The notes beneath the pieces were generated by a model, which made no database searches, was not told where the DNA came from, and saw only the letters and a list, made by a program, of their open reading frames with translations. 11,747 nt of DNA, taken from assembly GCA_964591605.1 (NCBI GenBank), contig CAZQEN010000248.1, forward strand, positions 1-11,747. The letters are read 5' to 3'. Source of the stretch: CAYLLT01 sp964591605 (GTDB lineage Bacteria; Planctomycetota; Phycisphaerae; UBA1845; PWPN01). Both the position numbers and the translations under genes were made by a program. Below, one piece after another: positions 1 through 8,031 of this stretch. The stretch's first letter is position 1, and every line of letters starts with the position of its first letter.

Positions 1-2
1 CG

Positions 3-2153
3 TCAGCGGGTTCGACGAATGTGTTCACCGTGCTCATCAACGGCACGACCTACTCGCCGGGCGATACGGGCTATCGCAGCCCCGCGGGTCCGATCTTCCG
101 CGGCTCCAACCATGCCGGAGACAACCGACCCACCATCGCGGTGATCAACGCCAACACGACGGCCTCGGGGCAGGGCGTGGCCATGGAGTTCTACCTGGAC
201 GAGACCGATGTCAACGGCAACCTCGTGAAACGGGCCAACCTGTACACAGGCGTGCGCCGGCCGCATCCGGGTCAGATGGACGAGAACACCGGTACGCTTC
301 TGGGCGCGAGAACGAACGCCCAGCAGAGCGGTCTGCATAACGCCGGAACGGACCAGGTCAAGCCGACGGACGTACACTATCGACCGACCTTCACGGCCGG
401 CGTGAACAACGCCTATTTCGACAACGGCTATGCGGACGTGGATACGCCGGGCTTCAAGGTCTCGGCGGTCGAGCCGCTGGACAAATCGACGGCGACGGCC
501 TTCCTGGGCGGATCCTCGACGCCTGGCAGCTTCGCGTTCACGTTCCGCAACAAGGGTTTCCGCAATCCGAATAACGCCAGCCTGCCGACGGACCCCAACG
601 TGAATCGCCTGGTCTCCTACACGGTGACGAAAGTGCCGGATGATGCCAGCACGGCCTGGCTGACCCTCGACAAAACGACGCCCGCCGCACCTCTGGCCCC
701 CAACGAGCGTGACACGATCACCGCGACGATCGACAGCACGGGTCTGCTGGCGGGCTCGCACACGGTGGACCTGCTGTTCACGGATGACGCGGGCAACTCG
801 CTGACGCGCACGGTGCAGGTGGATGTGCTGGATTGTTCGTGGGAGGTGACCCCGACGCCGACCACCATTGCCTACGTGCAGGCATCGCTCACGCCGCGCA
901 GCTATCCGATCACGGTCCGGAATCTGGCCGGTGCCGACCTGACCTACACGGTGCAGGAAGTCCTCGCCGATGGGGTGACGACCACCGACTACACGTGGCT
1001 CTCGCTCGATAAGTCGGGCAGCGCCGCCGCGATTCCGGCCGGGAGCAGCGACGTGGTCATGTTCACGGTCAATTCCCCGGCCCAGGCGAACACGGGCTAT
1101 CTGCGCTTCGTGCCGTCGTGCGGAACGGTCACCAGCGGCGCCCAGCCGCAGGTGCGTCAGATCGAGGTCATCAACAACCTCGTCAGCGGCGCGCCGTTCG
1201 TGAGCGAGTATCACGGCGACATCAGCCCCGAAGATCCCAATGCGTGCGGGACGGGATGCCAGTTCGGCCTGACCGCGGACGCCGGGAACGCCGCCATGGG
1301 CTCGGTGGTGGTTGACAATGGTGCGGTCGATCACAAGGCCTGGCGCATCACCGACGATGGCGTGGCCAACACGTGGACCCACTTTCGGATTCTGGACGCC
1401 TCGCCGGGCTTCACGAGCCACAACGGCAACCTGGGTTCGACGCTCGTGGTCCGGCTGAGGGTGCCGCGCAATGACGCGGCCGGATCGATGTTCACGATCA
1501 ATCAGAACGCCGGCGCCCGCAACGCAACCCGCGGAGAGTGGGGCGGCCTGGGTCCGAATCTGCCCGGCCTGTTCCGCGAGACGGTACGCAACGCGACGGG
1601 CGCCGACAACGGCGCGCCGGGCGACGAATACACAGTCATCCGCGTGGCGAGCGGATTCGGCATCAACGGGAGCCGCACGGTGAAGGTGTGGGTCAATGAG
1701 GACCGGGATCCGGTTCCCAACCCGGTTCAGGTGCTCGCGTTGAACAACCTGACGAACGGACCTGCGGGCCGCGGCCAGGGGTACGGCTTCGGCATGGAGG
1801 GAACCGCACTGGCGACGGGCGAGGTGTATTTCGACTACCTCGTCTTCACCACCGCCGGCATGTTCGCACCGTGCGAGGAGATGCCCGTCCTGGGCCGATG
1901 CCTGCCGCTCACGGGCTGCAACGATCCGTTCGCCGATGTCGACGATGACGGGGATGTCGATCTTCAGGACTACGCGAAGTTCCAGCTCTGTTACACGGGC
2001 CTGCAGGGAACGCCGCCGCCTCTGCCCGATGAATGCACGTGCTTCGATCGCAATGGCGACAGCAACGTCAGTGCGAGCGACTTCAGTGCGTTTCAGGCGT
2101 GCGGGAGCCGCCAGAATGTGCTGGCGGACCCGGCCTGCGATGACGCTCCCTGA
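3..2153 (+). CDS. Secreted multidomain dockerin-like protein, 5'-truncated by window edge
   Basis: The reading frame is open from the first base, and the first visible residues already align with the middle of the next gene's product, so the true start lies upstream and the GTG at 21 is not a start. Visible part: 716 residues. Residues about 1-150 match residues about 262-405 of the downstream protein (shared LI.G.TY..GD, PI.RG, RPT, EF.LD.TD, GQ.DE and G..D.D.PG). Next come two beta-rich BACON/Ig-like repeats (about 155-277 and 278-391; each has a WL.LDK motif followed by an alternating beta pattern), then a LamG/concanavalin-like beta-sandwich (about 396-624, ending VYFDYLVFTTAG). A dockerin-like tail with two Ca-loop-like segments (DVDDDGDVDLQD and DRNGDSNVSASD) and cysteines follows. 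I see no catalytic motif. The role is probably binding or structural, in the envelope or outside the cell; the ligand is unknown. Domain names are judged by eye. Confidence 0.85.
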   Translation, partial: SAGSTNVFTVLINGTTYSPGDTGYRSPAGPIFRGSNHAGDNRPTIAVINANTTASGQGVAMEFYLDETDVNGNLVKRANLYTGVRRPHPGQMDENTGTLLGARTNAQQSGLHNAGTDQVKPTDVHYRPTFTAGVNNAYFDNGYADVDTPGFKVSAVEPLDKSTATAFLGGSSTPGSFAFTFRNKGFRNPNNASLPTDPNVNRLVSYTVTKVPDDASTAWLTLDKTTPAAPLAPNERDTITATIDSTGLLAGSHTVDLLFTDDAGNSLTRTVQVDVLDCSWEVTPTPTTIAYVQASLTPRSYPITVRNLAGADLTYTVQEVLADGVTTTDYTWLSLDKSGSAAAIPAGSSDVVMFTVNSPAQANTGYLRFVPSCGTVTSGAQPQVRQIEVINNLVSGAPFVSEYHGDISPEDPNACGTGCQFGLTADAGNAAMGSVVVDNGAVDHKAWRITDDGVANTWTHFRILDASPGFTSHNGNLGSTLVVRLRVPRNDAAGSMFTINQNAGARNATRGEWGGLGPNLPGLFRETVRNATGADNGAPGDEYTVIRVASGFGINGSRTVKVWVNEDRDPVPNPVQVLALNNLTNGPAGRGQGYGFGMEGTALATGEVYFDYLVFTTAGMFAPCEEMPVLGRCLPLTGCNDPFADVDDDGDVDLQDYAKFQLCYTGLQGTPPPLPDECTCFDRNGDSNVSASDFSAFQACGSRQNVLADPACDDAP

Positions 2154-2242
2154 GCCCTCGTCCGGAAGACTGGTCCGCTGGTGGTTGGATGTTCGCGGGC
2201 GACCATGCGTCCGGAGGCCGACGATGGACGTGTGGAACGCGT

Positions 2243-2247
2243 GAGGT
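2243..2247 (+). promoter_or_regulatory. Shine-Dalgarno deciding the start at 2255
   Basis: GAGGT sits 7 nt before the ATG at 2255. This favours that start over the in-frame ATG at 2189, which has no comparable site and would put 22 extra, non-signal-like residues before the signal peptide. Confidence 0.6.
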
Positions 2248-2254
2248 TGGTGAG

Positions 2255-5044
2255 ATGGATCGGACGCTCGCCGTAACGGACTCGGCGAGGGGAGAGCGGG
2301 CTGCCACGCGGCGCGCCGACAGGCGGGCCGGCGCGTTCGCGCTGATCGGGCCGCCGGTCGGGGTGACCGTCATAGTACTGCTCGCCGCGGCCTCTCCGGC
2401 GCGCGCATTCCGCAACAACGGGTTTGAAACCGAATGGGTCTACGGGCTCAAGACGGCAGACAGCGCGTTGATCGCCCTCCGCGAGAGCGATGGGGCGACG
2501 ATGGCGACCCTCGTGCCCGCCATGGACCTCAGTGATCCGGCGCAGGTGCCCTGGATCACGCTCACCTTCTCCGGGACGGCCGCCAACAACGATGCGCGGC
2601 TGTTTGTCGGGCAGTCGTTCCCCAAGCAGGTCCCGCAGGTGCAGGATTCGACGAACGTTCGCATCGCCGAGCTGGACGCGAGCGGCAACATGATCCGCTC
2701 CGTCACGCTCAGCTCGATGCTGCCGGGTTCCCCCTCGACGGTGGGGCCCAACACGCGGCTGGGCAATCTCCGCTACAGCCGCTATCACGGCACGCTCTTC
2801 GTGGTGGTGGACAAGGACTATCGGGATGATACCTCCTTCACCTACGTTTACGAGCTCGACCTGGCCCTGACGAAGATCCTGAACACCTACGTTGCCCCCG
2901 TGAACACGCATCACGACGAGTCGAACATCGACATCAACTTCGACACGGGCACGATCTACATCTGCGAGCCGAACCTGGGCCAGCCGCCGCGGAGCCAGAT
3001 GACTGAGAACGGGCAGGGCGATCTCGTCGCGATCGAGACGACGTCAGGCTCGACCAGCGTGTATCGCACGCTGATCGACGGCCCGACCTACGCCGCGGGT
3101 GACAGCCGCTGGCTGAATCCGGGCTGCCCGATCTACCGCGGAATGCACAATCCCTCCGGCCGGCCGACGCTGGTGATGCTCCTCCACGGGCCCACCGTCT
3201 CGCCGTGGCAGCAACTCGAGTTCTTCCTCGATGCGACGGACGGGGTCTATCCTCCCGCGGGCAATCTGGCTCTGCGCGGATCCCTGTTCACCTCGCAGCG
3301 GTTCGCCTGGCGCGGGCAGCTCGACGAGGTGAGCAGCACGGTGATGGCCGCGCGTCTGAACCAGAACGCCGGCACGCCCGGCATCGATCTGATCGCCCCC
3401 GACGACTCAGCGCGGCTGATCGGCACGGGCATCGGCTGGCAGGATGCGGACAGCCCGGGCGTGGGCACGAACGTGCCGGCGGTGGCCGCCGCCGCCATGC
3501 CGCAGATCGATACGCAGGATCATCGACGCTTCACAATGGACGGCCAGCCCTGGTATCCGGCGGGTTACTATCCGGGGCTGGGCGCCATCAGCATCCGCGG
3601 GCCGGGTGAGACGCGGGAAGCCTACTATACGGAGCTGATCGACCGTCTCTCCGCCGGTGGTGTGAATTACTTCCGAACGACGTTCTGCATGGGGCAGGCG
3701 CTGAACTGGGGTGTGAGCGTCCAGACGCTGCCTTACGCCGTCACCGGCACGCGGACGCTGGTCGACGGCGCGAACACGTACGTGATTCCCATCGTCGACT
3801 GCGATCAGTTCAACACCGCCCACTTCGACTTCTGGCACGGCCTGATCGAGTATGCGCGTTCGAAGGGCGTCGTGGTGCAGCTCTGCATCGTCGACAGTTG
3901 GCACAACAATCAGTTCCGGCGGACCAACGACGACCACGCCTGGGGCCAGCGTTTCGATTTCTACGCGCCCGACAACAACGTGAACGGCCTGGCCCTCACG
4001 ACGGAAAACGAGTGGCACAGCATCGACACCAACTCGCCGGCCTGGCCGCGGCACACCGCGATGATGCGGGAAGTGGTCGATCGGCTCGGGGATCTGCCCA
4101 ACATCGTGTGGGAAGTGTGCAACGAGCCCCGGCCGTACTACGACGGCGCCGATCCGCCCGAGTCTGGCAAGACGCCCAACGACTGGACCATGCGGATGGG
4201 CAACTACCTCAAGTCGTACGAATTGAGCCGATGGGGCTACAACCACGTGTGCATGCCGGTGGACCTGCCGGATCATCAGCACACCGCCGGCCAGAAGCCG
4301 CCCGATCATACGCCGACGGCCACCCACGCCTCGATGGTGCTGCAGACGACCACCATGTCGCCCCTGGCGCCGCTGATCGCGGATAACGACGCCCCGCTCA
4401 GCGATCTGGATGCGAACGGACGGCGGCAGAAGGCGTGGGCCACGCTGACGGCCGGCGGGCACATCGATTACTTCCACTACGAGATGGGCAGCCTGGCCGT
4501 TCTGCAGTCCAGCGATGCCGCCGACGGCATGCGCTACGTCGGTTACCTCAATCGCTTCCTCGATGACCAGAATGTGGTTCTGCGCGGCATGGTGCCCTCC
4601 GATTCAATCGTCTCCAACGGGTGGTGCTATGCGCGGACCGGCGAGGAGTATGTGATCTACCTGATCACCGGTGGAAGCACGAATGTCTCGGGCCTGCCGA
4701 CGCTGTATTTCGCGACCTGGTTCAATCCGCGCAGCGGCGGCCGTCACGACGCGGGTTTCGGCCCCGTCTTCACGGCCCCGGACGCCGGCGACTGGGTTCT
4801 GCACATCGTCAAGGATCCCGAGTCCGACCTGTACGTCCGGAGCGATTATGATCGCGATGGTGACGTCGATCTGACGGATTTCGCGGTGATGCAGAGATGT
4901 TTCTCCGCGCCGGAGATTCCGGTCCAGCCGGGCTGCGAAAACGCAGACCTGGACGCGGATACGGATGTCGACGCGAGCGATCTGGCGACGTTCCTCGGTT
5001 GTCTGAGTGGTGCCGGCAGGCCGCCGTCGTGCCTTCCGATGTGA
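2255..5044 (+). CDS. Secreted glycoside hydrolase-like protein: propeller-like N-terminus, GH-A-like barrel, PF12904-like domain, dockerin-like tail
   Basis: 929 residues from the ATG at 2255. A Sec signal peptide with a long Arg-rich n-region ends near residue 51 (ASPARA, then FRNN). Residues about 52-405 are repetitive and beta-rich (YSRYHGTLFVVVD, FDTGTIYICEPN), resembling a propeller; their last third is shared with the upstream gene. From about 425 (RRFTMDGQPWYPAGYYPG) a TIM-barrel-like region begins, with GVNYFRTTF, IEYARSKGVVVQLCIVDSWHN and NIVWEVCNEP. E624 of the NEP motif is the probable acid/base by analogy with clan GH-A. E743 (YFHYEMG) is only a candidate second carboxylate. Residues about 776-860, with WFNPRSG, resemble the PF12904 domain that often follows DUF4038/GH140-like barrels. 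Residues 864-929 are a dockerin-like tail (DYDRDGDVDLTD, DLDADTDVDASD). Family knowledge suggests polysaccharide hydrolysis; the substrate cannot be inferred. It lies 101 bp after the upstream gene on the same strand, possibly co-transcribed. Confidence 0.88.
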   Translation: MDRTLAVTDSARGERAATRRADRRAGAFALIGPPVGVTVIVLLAAASPARAFRNNGFETEWVYGLKTADSALIALRESDGATMATLVPAMDLSDPAQVPWITLTFSGTAANNDARLFVGQSFPKQVPQVQDSTNVRIAELDASGNMIRSVTLSSMLPGSPSTVGPNTRLGNLRYSRYHGTLFVVVDKDYRDDTSFTYVYELDLALTKILNTYVAPVNTHHDESNIDINFDTGTIYICEPNLGQPPRSQMTENGQGDLVAIETTSGSTSVYRTLIDGPTYAAGDSRWLNPGCPIYRGMHNPSGRPTLVMLLHGPTVSPWQQLEFFLDATDGVYPPAGNLALRGSLFTSQRFAWRGQLDEVSSTVMAARLNQNAGTPGIDLIAPDDSARLIGTGIGWQDADSPGVGTNVPAVAAAAMPQIDTQDHRRFTMDGQPWYPAGYYPGLGAISIRGPGETREAYYTELIDRLSAGGVNYFRTTFCMGQALNWGVSVQTLPYAVTGTRTLVDGANTYVIPIVDCDQFNTAHFDFWHGLIEYARSKGVVVQLCIVDSWHNNQFRRTNDDHAWGQRFDFYAPDNNVNGLALTTENEWHSIDTNSPAWPRHTAMMREVVDRLGDLPNIVWEVCNEPRPYYDGADPPESGKTPNDWTMRMGNYLKSYELSRWGYNHVCMPVDLPDHQHTAGQKPPDHTPTATHASMVLQTTTMSPLAPLIADNDAPLSDLDANGRRQKAWATLTAGGHIDYFHYEMGSLAVLQSSDAADGMRYVGYLNRFLDDQNVVLRGMVPSDSIVSNGWCYARTGEEYVIYLITGGSTNVSGLPTLYFATWFNPRSGGRHDAGFGPVFTAPDAGDWVLHIVKDPESDLYVRSDYDRDGDVDLTDFAVMQRCFSAPEIPVQPGCENADLDADTDVDASDLATFLGCLSGAGRPPSCLPM

Positions 5045-5106
5045 ATGACGGTCGCCCGGTCGGAGCCGCGGGGGCCTGCCGGGACAGGATGGAGTTCGAT
5101 TGTTGG

Positions 5107-5119
5107 GAGGTATCACCTC
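5107..5119 (+). promoter_or_regulatory. Shine-Dalgarno inside a small perfect hairpin before the pseudopilin
   Basis: GAGGT (5107-5111), loop ATC, ACCTC (5115-5119) form a perfect 5-bp stem. The left arm is the core of the GGAGG Shine-Dalgarno (5106-5110), 10 nt before the ATG at 5121; the right arm is itself anti-SD-like. The site decides the start (ATG 5121, not TTG 5100). Pairing could lower translation initiation, but the stem is short. Confidence 0.45.
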
Positions 5120-5120
5120 T

Positions 5121-6170
5121 ATGTGCAACAGAACGCAAGCACATGACGTTGCGTTTTCCCCATTCGGGCGGAGTGAGGCCGCAGCGGGACCGCGCCGCGG
5201 GTTCACGCTGATCGAGGTCCTGGTGGTGGTCGCCATCATTGCCCTGCTCATCGCGATCCTGCTCCCTTCGCTGAGCCGGGTGCGCGAGCAGGCCAAGATC
5301 GGCGTCTGCAAGGCGAACATTCAGCAGGTCGGCGTGATGGTGAGCACCTACCAGGCCGAGTTCCAGGGCTACAACCCGGTGAACTACGGATACGGCCACG
5401 GCCTGGGCTTTCACAACGTCGAACCCAACGACATGACCGTCCTCAACAGCCATCCCGCCCGGACCCGATGGCTGCCGGTCTCGTATCGGATGTACAACAA
5501 GGGCACGAAGAATCTCTCGGGTGAGTTCGATCCGGAGGCCATGTGGACGACCGGCACGAGGCAGAAGTTCGAAGACACCATCATGCCCGACTTCTACGTC
5601 TGTCCGTTTGTGCGCGGGAAGGGTCCTGGTTTCACACAGACCGGCACCAAGCGGATCGGAGGATTCGACTACGAGCTGTACGAGTGGGTGGGGCGGCACA
5701 GCACCTATCACCCCTTCTCATGGGAGGGGCGGGTCATCCGGAACGTGGCGCCCGCCATCGTCGGCTCGCCCGCGGTCTACATGCCTCCGGATTCGGGCGG
5801 CCCGGTGTCGGGTCCGATCGACGGGCGGCCCAAGTACTCCGCGTTCAGCTTCAATTACGGCAGGGTGGGCTCGGTGAATTACCCGTATCCGCCCGGATTC
5901 AAGGATCTGCAGGATTCGCCGATCGCCAACTCGCTGCAAGACCCGCTCAACTGGAAGCACCGCCGCTGGAGCATCGCGGACGCCCGGCGCCTCAAATCCA
6001 GCGGTTTCAGCGACGTCACGATCGTGCGGTGTTTCCAGGGCATGAGCCTGGGATTCCAGCGCAAGATCTACAATCTCGACAGCCACCGCACCAGCGCGGG
6101 CGGCGGCACCAATGCGCTCTTCGCCGACAACCACGTGGAATGGATCAAGGGGACGTGGGTCGGATGGTGA
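5121..6170 (+). CDS. Type IV/II pseudopilin-like protein (prepilin N-terminal methylation motif)
   Basis: 349 residues from the ATG at 5121, chosen because GGAGG lies 10 nt upstream. A 27-residue basic leader ends RRG, followed by FTLIEVLVVVAIIALLIAILLPSL. This is the class III prepilin signal: a prepilin peptidase would cut G27|F28 and methylate F28, and E32 is the conserved Glu+5. The hydrophobic helix (28-50) continues into an amphipathic stretch (SRVREQAKIGVCKANIQQVG). The C-terminus (HRTSAGGGTNALFADNHVEW, 322-341) is a variant of the planctomycete H-X9-DG motif, with spacing X13 and DN for DG. Family proteins are inserted in the inner membrane and assemble into pilus or type II secretion pseudopili; many planctomycete paralogues have unknown roles. 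It follows the glycosidase-like gene by 76 bp on the same strand. No assembly ATPase, peptidase or secretin is in the window. Confidence 0.9.
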   Translation: MCNRTQAHDVAFSPFGRSEAAAGPRRGFTLIEVLVVVAIIALLIAILLPSLSRVREQAKIGVCKANIQQVGVMVSTYQAEFQGYNPVNYGYGHGLGFHNVEPNDMTVLNSHPARTRWLPVSYRMYNKGTKNLSGEFDPEAMWTTGTRQKFEDTIMPDFYVCPFVRGKGPGFTQTGTKRIGGFDYELYEWVGRHSTYHPFSWEGRVIRNVAPAIVGSPAVYMPPDSGGPVSGPIDGRPKYSAFSFNYGRVGSVNYPYPPGFKDLQDSPIANSLQDPLNWKHRRWSIADARRLKSSGFSDVTIVRCFQGMSLGFQRKIYNLDSHRTSAGGGTNALFADNHVEWIKGTWVGW

Positions 6171-6172
6171 TG

Positions 6173-6189
6173 CCCGCTTCGTGGGCGGG
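6173..6189. terminator. Weak hairpin between convergent genes
   Basis: CCCGC (6173-6177) and GCGGG (6185-6189) form a 5-bp stem with a 7-nt loop, starting 3 bases after the pseudopilin stop. No T-run follows, so an intrinsic terminator is only a possibility. The rest of the 120-bp convergent gap (6171-6290) shows nothing else I can support. Confidence 0.22.
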
Positions 6190-6290
6190 TCGGCGCCAGG
6201 CCTGTCCCGCCGTGGGGATTCATGGAGTCTGACCGGGCAGCCTCGCGGCCCGATGAAATGGCGTGCGTCGTCAGCAGGGCGCGGCGTGCG

Positions 6291-7910
6291 TCAGGGCGAG
6301 ATCCGTTTGAGCAGATCCTGGTAGAAGGTCCGCGATTTCTGCAGCCGTTCCCGGATACCCTTGCTCCGTTCGTCGGCGCCGGTCGAGAATTCCTGCTCGA
6401 TCTTGTCGATGGCTTCGAGCTGACGGGCGATGACGCGGGGCGCGTGCCGGGTCGACCACGCGGGTTGCCTGTCCACAATCAGATAGACCGGCGAGGTGTG
6501 GGCGACTGCGCCGTTCGTGCAAACCGCACTCGCCACGAGCCAGCGGCTCTGACCGATGGTCAGGTCCAGATCGAAGGACAACTCCGGTTTCCCGTCGGGA
6601 TTGAGGACTTCTTTCACCACGCCGTCGTTGCTCACCAGCGTGAGCGCCTTGAGCACCCCGATATCGGGATGGCTCCACACCCCGGCCTGCACGCGGGCGA
6701 CGCTGCCGGCCGTCTTCTCGATTTCCGAACCGGGCAACTGCCCGTCCACGGTCAGAGACATCGCGGGGCCGTTGGTCACGAACGTATGGCCCGCCCTGAT
6801 GCCCGCGAACCAGCGATCGATGTCCAGCGTCGGCCCGGTGTACACGACGGTGCGCACCTCGCCGATGGTGGCGCCCCAGGGCACGTCGCTGCCCGCGGCC
6901 GCGGTCAGACGCAGACCCAGGTTCAGGTAGTCGTAGTAATCCATCGTGTTGATCGCACTGAACTGCAGGATCTCGATGAAGTCCAGCTCCCCGGTGGTGA
7001 CGTACCAGGGAAACCCTCTTGGGAGATCGCAGCCATTCCACGCAAAATGCGCGAAACCGACCAGGGCTCCCTCCTGCTGATGGATCCCGCGGAAGGTGAG
7101 ATCATAGAAATCGTACTTCTCGACATCGCGGACGAGGTTCCTGATATTCAGGCCGATGATGTGCCCGAAGGTGCTGCGCGGATCCTCCTGGCCCGAGACC
7201 AGCCAGTAATCGCCCTTGCTCGCCCGGAAATCCCGGCCGAAGCCGAGCTGCTTGAAGCGGGTCTGCTTGTGGTCGCCCATTTCCAGGATGTTGACCACGT
7301 GCAGATCCTCGGCAACGGCGTAGTGCAGCAGGTATTCCCGGTGGGCGGGCTCGAGGATGGGGTGATGCACGTGAACGTCGCCGGTCCACCAGCCGCGCTG
7401 CGGCAGGTTGATCCAGCGCTTCAACTCGATGGTCCGGGTGAGCGGGCCGCTGCCCTCGGCGATGTCGAATTCCTGGGCGACCGGAACGTATTCGATCCCG
7501 CGCTGCACCGCGACCCGCCAGTGGCCGGCGGGCAGGTCGATGTCGAAGTCCCCCGAGGTCTGGTACATGACCGGTTCGCGCCAGTAGGGCAGCGAAGGAC
7601 GAAGCTGGTAGGCCTTGGCGCGGGCGCCCTGCTTTCCGTTCGGGCTGAGGGTCTCGCGGATCGGACCCACCCAGTTGCGGTCGGGATCGAAACGAACGCC
7701 GCGGTAGAACTGGTCAGCAGTCGATGGCCGGGTTGCGACACGGCCGACGGGCGGCAGCCGCACATCTTTCTGCGCGGTGCCCATGATGCAGACCATCGCG
7801 GGCGTCACCTGGCCTGTCTGCGAGTCAATCAGGCGGAAGTTGACCGGCGTGGACGCCGCCCGGAGCACTGCCGGCGCCGCCCCCATCAACAGAATCACGG
7901 CCCACCGCAT
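6291..7910 (-). CDS. CehA/McbA family (PHP-type) metallohydrolase, secreted
   Basis: 539 residues. The start at 7910 is fixed by AAGGAG 8 nt upstream and by the signal peptide that follows directly (MRWAVILLMGAAPAVLRAAS, cleavage near 18-19). A beta-rich N-terminal region (about 20-165) precedes the PHP-like metal site: GWWTGDVHVHHP (H180, H182, H183), VNILEMGDHKQ (E210, D213), H250, GFAHFAWNG (H288), DFIEILQ (E313) and GSD (D342). The spacing and WTGDxHxHxP wording are those of the CehA/McbA group, whose named members hydrolyse carbamates such as carbaryl; most environmental members have unknown substrates. The C-terminal 45 residues are strongly helical and charged. It is transcribed away from the sulfatase across 121 bp and converges with the pseudopilin. 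A phosphoesterase- or carboxylesterase-type reaction outside the cytoplasm is the inference; the substrate is unknown. Confidence 0.88.
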   Translation of the reverse strand: MRWAVILLMGAAPAVLRAASTPVNFRLIDSQTGQVTPAMVCIMGTAQKDVRLPPVGRVATRPSTADQFYRGVRFDPDRNWVGPIRETLSPNGKQGARAKAYQLRPSLPYWREPVMYQTSGDFDIDLPAGHWRVAVQRGIEYVPVAQEFDIAEGSGPLTRTIELKRWINLPQRGWWTGDVHVHHPILEPAHREYLLHYAVAEDLHVVNILEMGDHKQTRFKQLGFGRDFRASKGDYWLVSGQEDPRSTFGHIIGLNIRNLVRDVEKYDFYDLTFRGIHQQEGALVGFAHFAWNGCDLPRGFPWYVTTGELDFIEILQFSAINTMDYYDYLNLGLRLTAAAGSDVPWGATIGEVRTVVYTGPTLDIDRWFAGIRAGHTFVTNGPAMSLTVDGQLPGSEIEKTAGSVARVQAGVWSHPDIGVLKALTLVSNDGVVKEVLNPDGKPELSFDLDLTIGQSRWLVASAVCTNGAVAHTSPVYLIVDRQPAWSTRHAPRVIARQLEAIDKIEQEFSTGADERSKGIRERLQKSRTFYQDLLKRISP

Positions 7911-8031
7911 CGCCCAGTCTCCTTGACGGAAAGGTCGCCTCAATCTCTGTGCAGGAAGCGTACCCGATTTGATTGGACAAAGCGATGGATTTGTTACATC
8001 ATTAAGACCCGTCCGAGTCAAGGAGTGATCG
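7911..8031. promoter_or_regulatory. Divergent intergenic region, metallohydrolase/sulfatase
   Basis: This 121-bp spacer must hold the signals for both genes. On the plus strand TTGGAC (7973-7978) and TACATC (7995-8000), 16 nt apart, form a weak -35/-10 pair in the most AT-rich part of the spacer. On the minus strand I found no convincing promoter. Both Shine-Dalgarno sites are clear: AAGGAG at 8020-8025 (plus, 6 nt before the ATG) and at 7924-7919 (minus, 8 nt before the ATG). No clear operator palindrome was seen. Confidence 0.3.
7919..7924 (-). promoter_or_regulatory. Shine-Dalgarno deciding the metallohydrolase start
   Basis: AAGGAG on the minus strand, 8 nt before the ATG at 7910. It rules out the upstream in-frame ATG at 8156, which would overlap the sulfatase by 125 bp and bury the signal peptide 82 residues inside the protein. 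Confidence 0.7.

Noticed and set aside
3..1421. 472-residue minus-strand reading frame opposite the first gene
   Set aside because: Arg/His/Gly-rich with no domain, no signal and no ribosome site; it is the GC-rich antisense shadow of a gene with clear domains.
2159..2215. CGTCCGGA repeated at 2159 and 2208
   Set aside because: Eight bases repeated in GC-rich DNA is within chance, with no other supporting structure.
2189..2254. Upstream ATG (2189) for the glycosidase-like gene
   Set aside because: No SD, and the added residues do not resemble a signal peptide; GAGGT precedes 2255.
5100..5120. TTG start for the pseudopilin
   Set aside because: It would place the GGAGG Shine-Dalgarno inside the coding region; the ATG at 5121 is correctly spaced from it.
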